Below, piece after piece: positions 1 to 5,767 of a stretch of 6,198 nucleotides of DNA (the first letter of the stretch is position 1; the number at the start of each line of letters is the position of its first letter). Source of the DNA: Propionibacteriaceae bacterium (GTDB taxonomy: Bacteria > Actinomycetota > Actinomycetes > Propionibacteriales > Propionibacteriaceae). The DNA lies in NCBI GenBank assembly GCA_030528545.1, contig JAUMYR010000011.1, positions 32,355 to 38,552 of the forward strand, written 5' to 3'. The notes beneath the pieces were generated by a model. That model was given only the letters and a program-made list of their open reading frames with translations. It ran no database searches and was not told the origin of the DNA. A program made the position numbers and the translations under genes.

Positions 1-400
1 CCACCTCCCCTGGGCCCATGTCCAGGATCACCGGCAGGCCTTTGTCCGCAGCCGCCCGCACTACCTCCCGTACTAGGACCCGGGCCCCGGCCAGGCCGTG
101 GCCCAGACCGAAAAGGAGCGGGGTCAGCGCGATCCCCTGGTGCGCTCGCGCGGCGGCGACGGTCTCGTGGCACAGGTCGACGTGCTGGTGGATCTGCTCC
201 CGGCTGGGGCTTTCCGAACCGATTGGGGCGAGCAGCACGTCCAGACCATGCTCTTCCAGCGTGGCAGCGACACCGAGAGCCGAGGACGCCGTCTCACCGG
301 CGACGTAGCGTGCGACCAGTTCGGTGGCGGCGGCGTTGGAGAGGAAGGCCTCCCGCACCTCGGGGCGCTGAGACAGCCGCAACATCAGGTCGCTGATCAC
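1..400 (-). CDS. Proline dehydrogenase-family protein, N-terminal part (runs off left edge)
   Basis: The gene starts with GTG at 400-398 and reads open for 133 codons to the window edge. The C-terminal half is not visible. The start overlaps the TGA of the upstream gene as GTGA, which supports this start and suggests translational coupling; an ATG at codon 6 (385-383) is the alternative. The layout recalls monofunctional FAD-dependent proline dehydrogenases (proline to pyrroline-5-carboxylate): an N-terminal helical segment, then RYVAGET at residues 31-37, a helix and strand ending GLDVLLAPIGSE at 52-63, then LTPLLFGLG at 92-100, and a helix leading to PVILDMG at 123-129. Two positions look wrong for an active enzyme. 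The strand that normally reads like VKLS or VKLT before the FG reads IALT here (90-93), and the usual DxE after the next strand reads DMG (127-129). It could be a divergent or inactive paralogue. The family call is from remembered motifs, not a search. Confidence 0.7.
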   Translation of the reverse strand, partial: MISDLMLRLSQRPEVREAFLSNAAATELVARYVAGETASSALGVAATLEEHGLDVLLAPIGSESPSREQIHQHVDLCHETVAAARAHQGIALTPLLFGLGHGLAGARVLVREVVRAAADKGLPVILDMGPGEV

Positions 401-1212
401 AAGACAGCCCTGCTCTCGGCCCCGCGCCACAGATGTGTGCGGATGTTGTCCAGGCATTCCGCGAGCATGGTTTCGCGGTTACCGCGAGAGCCTGCCTTGC
501 GCGAGTTCACCTCTAGGGTGATCTGACCGCCGAAACCCGTCCGGGCGAGTTCCTGGACGACATCCCACGCCTGCTGGTCCCCTTCCCCTGGGAACAAGTG
601 TTCGTCCTTCAAGGAACCGGAACCATCGGTGAGATGCACGTGGGCGAGCCTCGTCCCCCAGGCGTGGACGTAGTCCAGGGAGTGCCTCCTCGCGGTGGAG
701 GCGTGGGACAGGTCGAGGGTGAGGTGGTCGTAGCCGATATCGGTGGGGTCCCAGTCGGGAAGGTAGGCCTGGAAGTTCCCGGCCGGTGTCCGCCAGGGAT
801 ACATGTTCTCGACGGCGAAGATGATGCCCGTGGTTTCGGTGAGCCGCCGGATTCCTTCGACGAAGCCGCTGGCATAGTCCCGCTGCCACCTGAATGGGGG
901 GTGTACGACAACCGTGCTGGCGCCCAGCCTGGTGGCCGCCTCGGCGGACTTTTCCAGTTTCTCCCAGGGGTCGGAGCCCCAGGTGTTCTGTGTGATGAGC
1001 AGCACCGGCGCGTGCACCGCACCGACCCGGACTCCGTGGTGGCCGGCCAGTTTTTCAACCGCAGCGATGTCAGCGGCGACCGGATCGATGCCGACCATCA
1101 GCTCGATGCCGTCGTAGCCGAGTGTCGCCGCCAGCTCAAACCCGCTCACGGTCGACTCGGGGTAAACGGACGCCGTCGAGAGCAGTACCGGTGGCAGTTC
1201 GGGCGTGGTCAC
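397..1212 (-). CDS. Sugar phosphate isomerase/epimerase-like TIM-barrel protein
   Basis: This 271-residue protein has the pattern of the xylose-isomerase-like / AP-endonuclease-2 TIM-barrel superfamily, soluble enzymes that usually bind divalent metal. The expected strand-end residues are present in order: GIEL (E37), VHAPV (H67), VVHPPF (H104), VENM (E135), LDLSH (D167, H170), HVHLTDG (H191, H193, D196), LFPGEGD (E210) and LEVN (E234). The E135-D167-H193-E234 set is the likely metal site. The specific substrate cannot be read from sequence. The start is GTG at 1212-1210; no better start lies nearby, and a TAGTCT box sits 6 nt upstream. The stop TGA overlaps the GTG of the proline-dehydrogenase-like gene, so the two form an operon. 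In actinobacteria such TIM-barrel genes are often near ppx/gppA and proC; those neighbours would lie outside this window. Function is sure at superfamily level only. Confidence 0.85.
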   Translation of the reverse strand: MTTPELPPVLLSTASVYPESTVSGFELAATLGYDGIELMVGIDPVAADIAAVEKLAGHHGVRVGAVHAPVLLITQNTWGSDPWEKLEKSAEAATRLGASTVVVHPPFRWQRDYASGFVEGIRRLTETTGIIFAVENMYPWRTPAGNFQAYLPDWDPTDIGYDHLTLDLSHASTARRHSLDYVHAWGTRLAHVHLTDGSGSLKDEHLFPGEGDQQAWDVVQELARTGFGGQITLEVNSRKAGSRGNRETMLAECLDNIRTHLWRGAESRAVL

Positions 1213-1218
1213 GGCTCC

Positions 1219-1224
1219 AGACTA
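1219..1224 (-). promoter_or_regulatory. Candidate -10 box for the TIM-barrel/ProDH operon
   Basis: Read on the minus strand, TAGTCT matches the actinobacterial TANNNT -10 pattern and ends 6 nt before the GTG at 1212. This would place the transcript start at or next to the start codon, a leaderless arrangement. A GGAG lies only 2 nt before the GTG, too close for a normal ribosome site. No convincing -35 was found 16-19 bp upstream, so the call is tentative. Confidence 0.35.
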
Positions 1225-1356
1225 ACCGGGCGGGTAAACAACCAGAAAAGCAGCGGCCGGTTGTTCCGCGCGGTTCCTCCGCCGGACGGTGCCGCCCCAG
1301 AGCAGCGTTGGGAGCGCTAACATCACCCCGGTTTCCTGTTTGGGTGCTGGTGCCGA

Positions 1357-1362
1357 CAGAAT
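1357..1362 (+). promoter_or_regulatory. Candidate -10 box for the VOC protein gene
   Basis: CAGAAT ends 6 nt before the ATG at 1369, the distance expected for a leaderless transcript. No Shine-Dalgarno sequence of useful strength lies 5-12 nt upstream of this ATG. The -35 region (around 1333-1338, TTCCTG) is weak. Confidence 0.25.
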
Positions 1363-1368
1363 GTAGGT

Positions 1369-2004
1369 ATGCACGTCGACCATTTGATCTTCGCGGCCGG
1401 ACCGGACGGCTTGCGGGCCGACGCCGAAGAGCTGGCCGCCACGTTGGGAACTGAGTTCAAGGATGGTGGCTTCCACCCACGCTTCGGAACGCGCAACCAC
1501 ATCATTCCGCTCGCTGAGGGACGCTATATCGAGATCGTTGAGGTTCTCGATCATCCGGCAGCCGAGAAGGCTCCCTTCGGCCAGGCGGTTCGGGCCCGTT
1601 CGGAGGCGGGCGGCGGGTGGCTCGGCTGGGCCGCTGAGGTACCCGACATCAGCATTTATGAGCAGCGGCTCGGGCGTTCCGCGGTTCTCGGATCGCGCCA
1701 TTTCCCCGATGGGCGACTACTGGAATGGAAGCAGCTTGGGGTGTGTGGCCTGATGGCCGACCCGCAGCTCCCGATGTTTTTGGAGTGGCTCTCTGAGCCG
1801 AGCGTCCGTCCGTGCGCTTTGTCTGGCACCGTGAAACTCGTCGCCATGGACATCAGCGGCTCGAAGGAAAGGGTCGCCGACTGGTTGGCGATCGACGCCA
1901 CCGACGAACTGGACGGGGTCCAGTTGCGGTTCGCGGCACCCCACGGGCAGCCCGGCATCACCCGAGTGATCTTCGAGACCGCCGACGGCACCGTCGAAGT
2001 CTGA
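1369..2004 (+). CDS. VOC/glyoxalase-like domain protein of the actinobacterial GTRN-block type
   Basis: This 211-residue soluble protein opens with a beta-alpha-beta vicinal-oxygen-chelate fold: VDHLIFAA at residues 3-10, then GGFHPRFGTRN at 33-43, then a PLAEGRYIEIVEVLDHP segment at 47-63. Such proteins resemble the glyoxalase-like domain family PF13468, where an early DH histidine and a strand glutamate (H5 and E55 here) are the usual metal-site candidates. Further blocks I remember as conserved among actinobacterial homologues are PFGQAV (69-74), GGGWLGW (81-87), RLGR (100-103), PDG (113-115), WKQLGV (120-125) and LMADPQLPMF (128-137). Residues after about 150 form a second alpha/beta segment, perhaps the other half of the module. 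The substrate is unknown. The gene stands alone, divergent from the TIM-barrel operon, and ends ten bases before a GC hairpin. Confidence 0.82.
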   Translation: MHVDHLIFAAGPDGLRADAEELAATLGTEFKDGGFHPRFGTRNHIIPLAEGRYIEIVEVLDHPAAEKAPFGQAVRARSEAGGGWLGWAAEVPDISIYEQRLGRSAVLGSRHFPDGRLLEWKQLGVCGLMADPQLPMFLEWLSEPSVRPCALSGTVKLVAMDISGSKERVADWLAIDATDELDGVQLRFAAPHGQPGITRVIFETADGTVEV

Positions 2005-2013
2005 TCTCACCGT

Positions 2014-2028
2014 CCCCGCTCACCGGGG
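2014..2028 (+). terminator. Small GC hairpin after the VOC gene, possible terminator
   Basis: CCCCG and CGGGG pair around a 5-nt loop, starting 9 nt past the TGA at 2002-2004. There is no following T-run, so if it ends transcription it would be a weak or factor-assisted site. The stem is only 5 bp in GC-rich DNA and could be chance. Confidence 0.3.
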
Positions 2029-2450
2029 CAGCGCCCGATGTGACGGCCTGGGCCAGCGGGCGGGCCAGGTCACCGGTTGCGATTGTCTATTCCTGAACTG
2101 GAAATAGGGTTGGGCACAGCGCTCCAAGTCACCGGGCGGACAGGTTTTCCCGCCTATCCCCTTCGTGCCCGCGCCGCGGTCTGGCACAGCCAGCGCCCCA
2201 CGTCCGGGGGCTCGGATCGTCGGCGAGGGCTGCCGGTTCGACTCAGCCTACGGGCATCCCCATTCCAGCCGTGGCCCCGTCCGGCTCTCGGGCGAAGCCG
2301 AAGCGATAGCCCGGCTCGGTCGTGACTTCGGCCTTCCCCCGCCCGTTGGGCCGACCCTTCCGGAACCGGTTTCCCAGCCATCGTTACCGGCCGAGCAGTG
2401 TGGCTTCTCCCTCCCCCTTCGGGGCCGGGTCCCGGAAAGCATCGCAGGAG
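2029..2450. other. Long intergenic stretch without a credible gene
   Basis: This is the bulk of a 495-bp gap (2005-2499) between the VOC gene and the end of the acyl-CoA synthetase gene. Open frames exist here but give Pro/Arg/Ser/Gly-rich translations with no family resemblance, no good ribosome site and no codon-position bias, so I do not call a gene. It holds several short inverted repeats: CTGGC-ACA-GCCAG (2181-2193), TCGGCC/GGCCGA (2328-2333 with 2349-2354), the palindromes TTCCGGAA (2358-2365) and AACCGGTT (2364-2371), and CCCC-TTC-GGGG (about 2414-2424). I looked for tRNA, tmRNA, SRP RNA, RNase P RNA and common riboswitch cores and saw none. It could be a decayed gene, a 3' UTR or an unrecognised structured RNA. 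Confidence 0.5.
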
Positions 2451-2494
2451 CCTTCCCCGGGAAGCTTCTAGGCGGCTTTACCGCCGGGGAAAGG
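2451..2494 (-). terminator. Two-part stem-loop just after the acyl-CoA synthetase gene, probable terminator
   Basis: The outer arms CCTTCCCC (2451-2458) and GGGGAAAGG (2486-2494) pair with one bulged A. Nested inside, GGCGG (2471-2475) pairs with CCGCC (2481-2485) around a 5-nt loop. The structure begins 5 nt after the TAA of the minus-strand gene. There is no T-run on the minus strand beyond it, as is common for actinobacterial stem-loop terminators. Confidence 0.5.
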
Positions 2495-2499
2495 CCGCG

Positions 2500-4281
2500 T
2501 TAGTCCCTCCGGCGTTCGGCGATGCGCTGGTACATCGCCTCGACCGCTTCCCTGAACCGCTGTTCGACCTCGCGTCGTTTGACCTTGAGCGTCGGGGTCA
2601 GCAGGCCGTTGTCCATGGTGAACTCCTCGGAGAGCACGTGAGTCTCGCGCACCTGCTCATGGCTGGGCAGTTTGGCGGTCAGTTCGGCGACGCGACGCTT
2701 GACCTCACGGAGGAAATCTGGGTGTTCCAGCCATTCCGGCAGCCCGCCCGGCCACTGCATTTTCGCCGCCAGTTCCTCCAGCGCCGGGAAGGAGGGACGC
2801 ACGAGCAGGGTCAGGCAGGGACGGTTGTCGCCGAGCAGGACCGCGTGTTCAAACAGCGGATCGGCGAGGACGAGGCCCTCGATAGGTTGCGGGGCGACAT
2901 TCTTTCCACCAGAGGTGATGATGATGTCCTTGATCCGGTCGGTGATGACGAGGTAGCCATCGGTATCGACATAGCCCGCGTCCCCGGTGTGCAGCCACCC
3001 GTCCTGGATCGCCTGGGCGCTCGCCTCGGGGTTGTTCCAGTACCCGGCCATGACATTGGGGCCACGGTAGAGGATCTCCCCGTGTTCACCGATCCGCACC
3101 TGGCCGCCGGGCATGATCCGCCCGGTGGTACCGAACTTGAATCCCCCCGGGGAGTTGAAGCTGACCAGCGGGGACGCCTCAGTCAGCCCGTATCCCTGAC
3201 AGATCAGCAGGCCCGCGGCCGAGAAGAACTCTTCGATCTCCTGGCGCAGCGGCGCCCCGCCACAGGCCAGGACCTTCTTCTTGCCTCCCATCGCGGCCCG
3301 GATGTTCTTGAACACCAAAGCCTCGGCCAGCGGAAGCTGGGCCCGCCAGAACGCCGACGGCGTCTTGCCTTTGCGATAGGCCCGCTGGAGGCGTCCACCG
3401 ACCCGGAACGCCCAGGTGAAGATGGCTCTCTTCACGGCCGAGGATGCGACCTTGGCGTGGGCTGTCTTGAACACCATTTCGTAGAGTCGCGGCACACTCA
3501 CCATGAGCGTCGGCTGCGCCCACACCATCTGGTCGGCCACCGTGCGGGCGTTGGCGACGTAGGTGTTCATGCAGCCGTTGCCGAGGACGAGATAGGTCCA
3601 GGCCCGCTCGAATGCGTGCGAAAGGGGGAGGAAGCATAGCGAGTGGTCGTCGGGGGTGACCTCGAACAGTTCCTGCACGCTGTCGACCTGGGACAGCATG
3701 CCCTGGTGGGTGAGCATGACCCCCTTCGGGTCTCCGGTGGTGCCCGAGGTGTAGATGAGGGTGAGCAGTTCCTCCCCGGAGGCCCCGGCGGTGCGGGCGT
3801 CCACATCCGCCTCGGATGCGGTGCCGAAATCGCTCAACACCACGAAACTATCTGGCATCCCCTCATAGGGTTCGATGATGACGATCAATCCCAGTCCCGG
3901 GAGGCCGTCGGCCACCTCAAGGACGCGCTCAGCCTCGCTCTGCCCGCCGACGACGATCATCTTCGATCCAGAGTCGGACAGGATATGGCGGATCTGCTCG
4001 GGGGAACTGGTTGAGTACAGCGGCACCGAGACAGCCCGCGCCAGGACGCACCCGAAATCAACCTCGCTCCACTCAGGGCAGTTCGCGGCGAACAGCGCGA
4101 CCCGGTCACCGGCCTCTATTTCCGAGTCGATCAGCCCGGCCGCGACCCGTCGGGCGTTGGCGGCAAACTCGCTGAAGGTCTGCGTCCGCCAGCCGTCCCC
4201 AACCCTGACTCGCGTCGCGATGCTGTCGGGGTAGCGCTCTGCGGCGCCGCCGAGGAAATCGGCGAGATGCTGACGGTTCAC
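2500..4281 (-). CDS. fadD: Long-chain fatty acid-CoA ligase (FadD15-type AMP-forming acyl-CoA synthetase)
   Basis: This 593-residue cytoplasmic or membrane-associated enzyme would activate fatty acids in two steps, forming acyl-AMP from ATP and then acyl-CoA, for beta-oxidation or lipid synthesis. The adenylate-forming fold is complete. The phosphate loop LIYTSGTTGDPKGVMLTH is at residues 175-192. The LPLSHAFER segment is at 218-226, ACGGAPL at 339-345 and GYGLTEAS at 363-370. The fatty-acyl-CoA synthetase signature runs from DGWLHTGD (427-434) through DRIKDIIITSGGKNVAP (448-464). The C-terminal LTPTLKVKRR (561-570) carries the likely catalytic lysine K566. Length matches this class. The start is GTG at 4281-4279, set by a strong AAGGAGGT (4293-4286) with 4 nt between. 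It is transcribed divergently from the 11-mer-repeat gene across a shared palindrome. Chain-length preference cannot be read from sequence; the symbol is generic. Confidence 0.95.
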   Translation of the reverse strand: MNRQHLADFLGGAAERYPDSIATRVRVGDGWRTQTFSEFAANARRVAAGLIDSEIEAGDRVALFAANCPEWSEVDFGCVLARAVSVPLYSTSSPEQIRHILSDSGSKMIVVGGQSEAERVLEVADGLPGLGLIVIIEPYEGMPDSFVVLSDFGTASEADVDARTAGASGEELLTLIYTSGTTGDPKGVMLTHQGMLSQVDSVQELFEVTPDDHSLCFLPLSHAFERAWTYLVLGNGCMNTYVANARTVADQMVWAQPTLMVSVPRLYEMVFKTAHAKVASSAVKRAIFTWAFRVGGRLQRAYRKGKTPSAFWRAQLPLAEALVFKNIRAAMGGKKKVLACGGAPLRQEIEEFFSAAGLLICQGYGLTEASPLVSFNSPGGFKFGTTGRIMPGGQVRIGEHGEILYRGPNVMAGYWNNPEASAQAIQDGWLHTGDAGYVDTDGYLVITDRIKDIIITSGGKNVAPQPIEGLVLADPLFEHAVLLGDNRPCLTLLVRPSFPALEELAAKMQWPGGLPEWLEHPDFLREVKRRVAELTAKLPSHEQVRETHVLSEEFTMDNGLLTPTLKVKRREVEQRFREAVEAMYQRIAERRRD

Positions 4282-4285
4282 GAGG

Positions 4286-4293
4286 ACCTCCTT
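4286..4293 (-). promoter_or_regulatory. Strong ribosome binding site that fixes the fadD GTG start
   Basis: AAGGAGGT on the minus strand is a near-perfect anti-16S match, 4 nt from the GTG at 4281. It decides the start codon despite the absence of an ATG. Confidence 0.85.
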
Positions 4294-4320
4294 GGCTGTC
4301 TACCTACGCTTGCGTAGCTT
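4292..4320 (+). promoter_or_regulatory. Candidate rightward promoter for the 11-mer-repeat gene
   Basis: TTGGCT (4292-4297) and TAGCTT (4315-4320) are separated by exactly 17 bp, a fair match to a housekeeping sigma promoter. It would give a leader of roughly 95 nt. A second -10-like CATAGT at 4371-4376 lacks a -35. The palindrome 4304-4317 lies between and over these boxes. Confidence 0.35.
4304..4317. promoter_or_regulatory. Perfect palindrome CTACGC-TT-GCGTAG, probable operator between the divergent genes
   Basis: Two 6-bp arms flank a 2-bp centre, with one further matched pair one base beyond each arm (A4302/T4319). Size and symmetry suit a dimeric repressor such as the TetR or GntR type often found controlling fatty-acid genes; no regulator gene is in the window. 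It overlaps the candidate -10 of the rightward promoter and the expected start region of the leftward one, which is a classic repression position. The regulator's identity is unknown. Confidence 0.5.
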
Positions 4321-4321
4321 A
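4316..4321 (-). promoter_or_regulatory. Candidate -10 box for fadD
   Basis: TAAGCT on the minus strand fits TANNNT and would start the transcript near 4309, inside the palindrome, leaving a leader of about 28 nt that contains the strong ribosome site. No good -35 is visible at the right spacing. Confidence 0.3.
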
Positions 4322-4422
4322 GCGCTGAACCGCCCCTGGGGCACTATCCGCTCGGAGAGGTGGTGTGGCGCATAGTCTTGGAGGCAACGGCGCCCGCTGG
4401 GTGCGCGAGAAGGGAGCGTCCC

Positions 4423-4650
4423 ATGATGAGGATGGACGGCATCGTCGAGAGGGCCAAGGAGTTCGGCGCTCAAGCTAAGGAAGCCGCGGATGAGGCAGCC
4501 CAAACCGTGAGGGAGTTCACCGGTGACGCGGTTGACCAGGTGAAATCTGTGGCGACGGAGACCGCGCACACGGTCAAGGAGTTCGCCGAAGACGTCGTCA
4601 CCGGCGTCAAAGACTTCGTGGAGGGCAAGAAGGCAGGACCCGGGGAGTAG
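4423..4650 (+). CDS. Small amphipathic protein of tandem 11-residue repeats (LEA/apolipoprotein-like)
   Basis: This 75-residue protein has no recognised family. The ATG at 4423 is chosen because AGGGAG (4411-4416) lies 6 nt upstream; an in-frame ATG further upstream has no such site. Residues 15-69 form five 11-mers without gaps: GAQAKEAADEA, AQTVREFTGDA, VDQVKSVATET, AHTVKEFAEDV and VTGVKDFVEGK. Position 4 is A/V/V/V/V, position 5 is always K or R, position 6 is E/E/S/E/D and position 7 is A/F/V/F/F. Exact 11-residue periodicity with a hydrophobic-basic-acidic pattern is the hallmark of 11/3 amphipathic helices, as in LEA group 3 proteins, apolipoproteins, synuclein and perilipins, and partly in phasins. 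There is no cysteine, signal peptide or membrane span. It is divergent from fadD, so binding a lipid or membrane surface is a reasonable guess; desiccation or stress protection is another. Confidence 0.78.
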   Translation: MMRMDGIVERAKEFGAQAKEAADEAAQTVREFTGDAVDQVKSVATETAHTVKEFAEDVVTGVKDFVEGKKAGPGE

Positions 4651-4669
4651 CCCTCCCCCTGCTAGGGCT
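4649..4669. terminator. Stem between convergent genes, possible bidirectional terminator
   Basis: AGCCCT (4649-4654) and AGGGCT (4664-4669) form a 6-bp stem with a 9-nt loop. It begins inside the stop codon of the rightward gene and ends 3 nt from the stop of ilvE. There is no T-run. Its position between two convergent genes only 22 bp apart supports a shared termination role. Confidence 0.4.
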
Positions 4670-4672
4670 GGG

Positions 4673-5749
4673 TCAGCAGACTCTCTGAGTCCAGCCGAAG
4701 GGGTCTTCGGCGCGTCCATACTGGATGTCGAGCAGGTGGGCTCGCAGTTCGCGGGTCACCGCCCCGGGCTGGCCGTCGGCGACGACGATCTCGCCGCGGT
4801 CTGGGCTGTTGAACCCGACGATCGGGGTGATGACCGCCGCGGTGCCGCAGCAGAAGACCTCGGTAATGGCCCCGGAGGCGAGCCCGTCGAAGAGTTCCGG
4901 GACGCCGAACTTGCGCTCGACCGGAGTCAGACCGTGCAGCGGGGCGAGCTTGAGGATCGAGTCGCGGGTAACCCCTTCCAGGATCGAGCCGAGGGCCGGG
5001 GTCACGAGCTCGCCGTTGGCGAAGACGGCCATAAAGTTCATCGTCCCGGATTCCTCGATCCAGGTGTGCTCGGCCCCGTCGGTGTAGAGCACCTGTTCGC
5101 AGCCGTGCTCGTGGGCTTCGTTGGCGGCGGCGAGGCTGGCGGCGTAGTTGCCACCGCATTTCGCGGCCCCCGTGCCACCCGCGGCAGCGCGGGTGAAGTT
5201 CGGGCTCACCCACAGCTTGACCGGGTCGGGGTAGTAGGGGCCAGCCGGGGTCGCGATGACCGCGTAGGTGTAGTTGTAGGCCTCACGCACCCCGAGGAAG
5301 GGCTCGTCGGCGATCATGAACGGACGCAGGTAGAGGCTCTGCTCGCCGGTTCCCTCGGGCACCCAGGCTCGTTCCAGGCTGACCAACTCGTGCAGGGAGG
5401 CGAGGAAAATCTCCTCGGGTAGTTCGGCCATCGCCAGCCTGCGGGCGGAACTGCGGAAGCGTGCGGCGTTTCGTTCGGGCCGGAACAGCCACACCGAGCC
5501 GTCCTCGCGGCGGTAGGCCTTGAGCCCCTCGAAGATTTCTTGGCCATAGTGCAGCACGGAGGCCGCCGGGTGCAGCCGGAAGCTAGAGGTGGGGGTCAGT
5601 TGCAGGCCGTGCCACCCTTGGTCGCGGTCGAAGCTGGCCACGGCCATGTGGTCGGTGTAGAACCTGCCGAACCCGGGGTCGGCGAGCGCGGCCGCACGGT
5701 CGGCGTCCGAGGTTGGGGCGGTAGTGCGGTTCAATGCGAAAAGACCCAT
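4673..5749 (-). CDS. ilvE: Branched-chain amino acid aminotransferase
   Basis: This 358-residue PLP enzyme of fold type IV moves the amino group between glutamate and the 2-oxo acids of valine, leucine and isoleucine in the cytoplasm. It is the last step of their synthesis and the first of their breakdown. The length and motifs fit the actinobacterial enzyme throughout: TDHM (32-35), LHYGQEIFEGLKAYR (66-80), LYLRPF (139-144), GGTGAAKCGGNYAAS (191-205) with the Schiff-base lysine K197, IEESGTMNF (231-239), LEGVTRDSIL (257-266), and GTAAVITPI (302-310) for cofactor phosphate contacts. The ATG at 5749-5747 is the only usable start; a stop lies in frame 7 codons upstream. No Shine-Dalgarno is near it, and a TACCCT box ends 7 nt upstream, so the message may be leaderless. 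It ends 22 bp from the convergent small gene. Confidence 0.97.
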   Translation of the reverse strand: MGLFALNRTTAPTSDADRAAALADPGFGRFYTDHMAVASFDRDQGWHGLQLTPTSSFRLHPAASVLHYGQEIFEGLKAYRREDGSVWLFRPERNAARFRSSARRLAMAELPEEIFLASLHELVSLERAWVPEGTGEQSLYLRPFMIADEPFLGVREAYNYTYAVIATPAGPYYPDPVKLWVSPNFTRAAAGGTGAAKCGGNYAASLAAANEAHEHGCEQVLYTDGAEHTWIEESGTMNFMAVFANGELVTPALGSILEGVTRDSILKLAPLHGLTPVERKFGVPELFDGLASGAITEVFCCGTAAVITPIVGFNSPDRGEIVVADGQPGAVTRELRAHLLDIQYGRAEDPFGWTQRVC

Positions 5750-5756
5750 ATCGGCA

Positions 5757-5762
5757 AGGGTA
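5757..5762 (-). promoter_or_regulatory. Candidate -10 box of ilvE
   Basis: TACCCT on the minus strand fits TANNNT and ends 7 nt before the ATG at 5749, consistent with a leaderless transcript. No clear -35 is seen. Confidence 0.35.
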
Positions 5763-5767
5763 GTACC

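Noticed and set aside
598..1320. Plus-strand open frame of 240 codons
   Set aside because: Antisense to the TIM-barrel gene, whose metal-site motifs are all present on the other strand. No ribosome site or recognisable protein.
2113..2190. GGCACAGC occurring twice, 70 bp apart
   Set aside because: Only 8 bp, with no similarity beyond it; expected by chance in GC-rich DNA.
2226..2250. GGTTCGACTC resembling a tRNA T-loop
   Set aside because: The flanking bases do not form the 5-bp T stem in register, and no acceptor or anticodon arms can be placed around it.
2398..3639. Plus-strand open frame of 413 codons
   Set aside because: It lies antisense to most of fadD, whose motifs are unmistakable. 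The translation has no family resemblance; long antisense frames are normal in GC-rich DNA.
4360..4422. Longer start for the repeat protein, adding 21 residues
   Set aside because: The added residues are unlike the rest (Trp, Cys, Pro, Arg) and the upstream ATG lacks a ribosome site, whereas AGGGAG is well placed for the ATG at 4423.
4517..4526. Perfect palindrome TCACCGGTGA
   Set aside because: It lies inside the coding region of the repeat protein and encodes ordinary residues of repeat unit two; no promoter is near.
4300..4719. Minus-strand open frame of 139 codons opposite the 11-mer-repeat gene
   Set aside because: It would overlap the end of ilvE and the fadD promoter region and has no motif. 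The plus strand shows a clear repeat and a good ribosome site.
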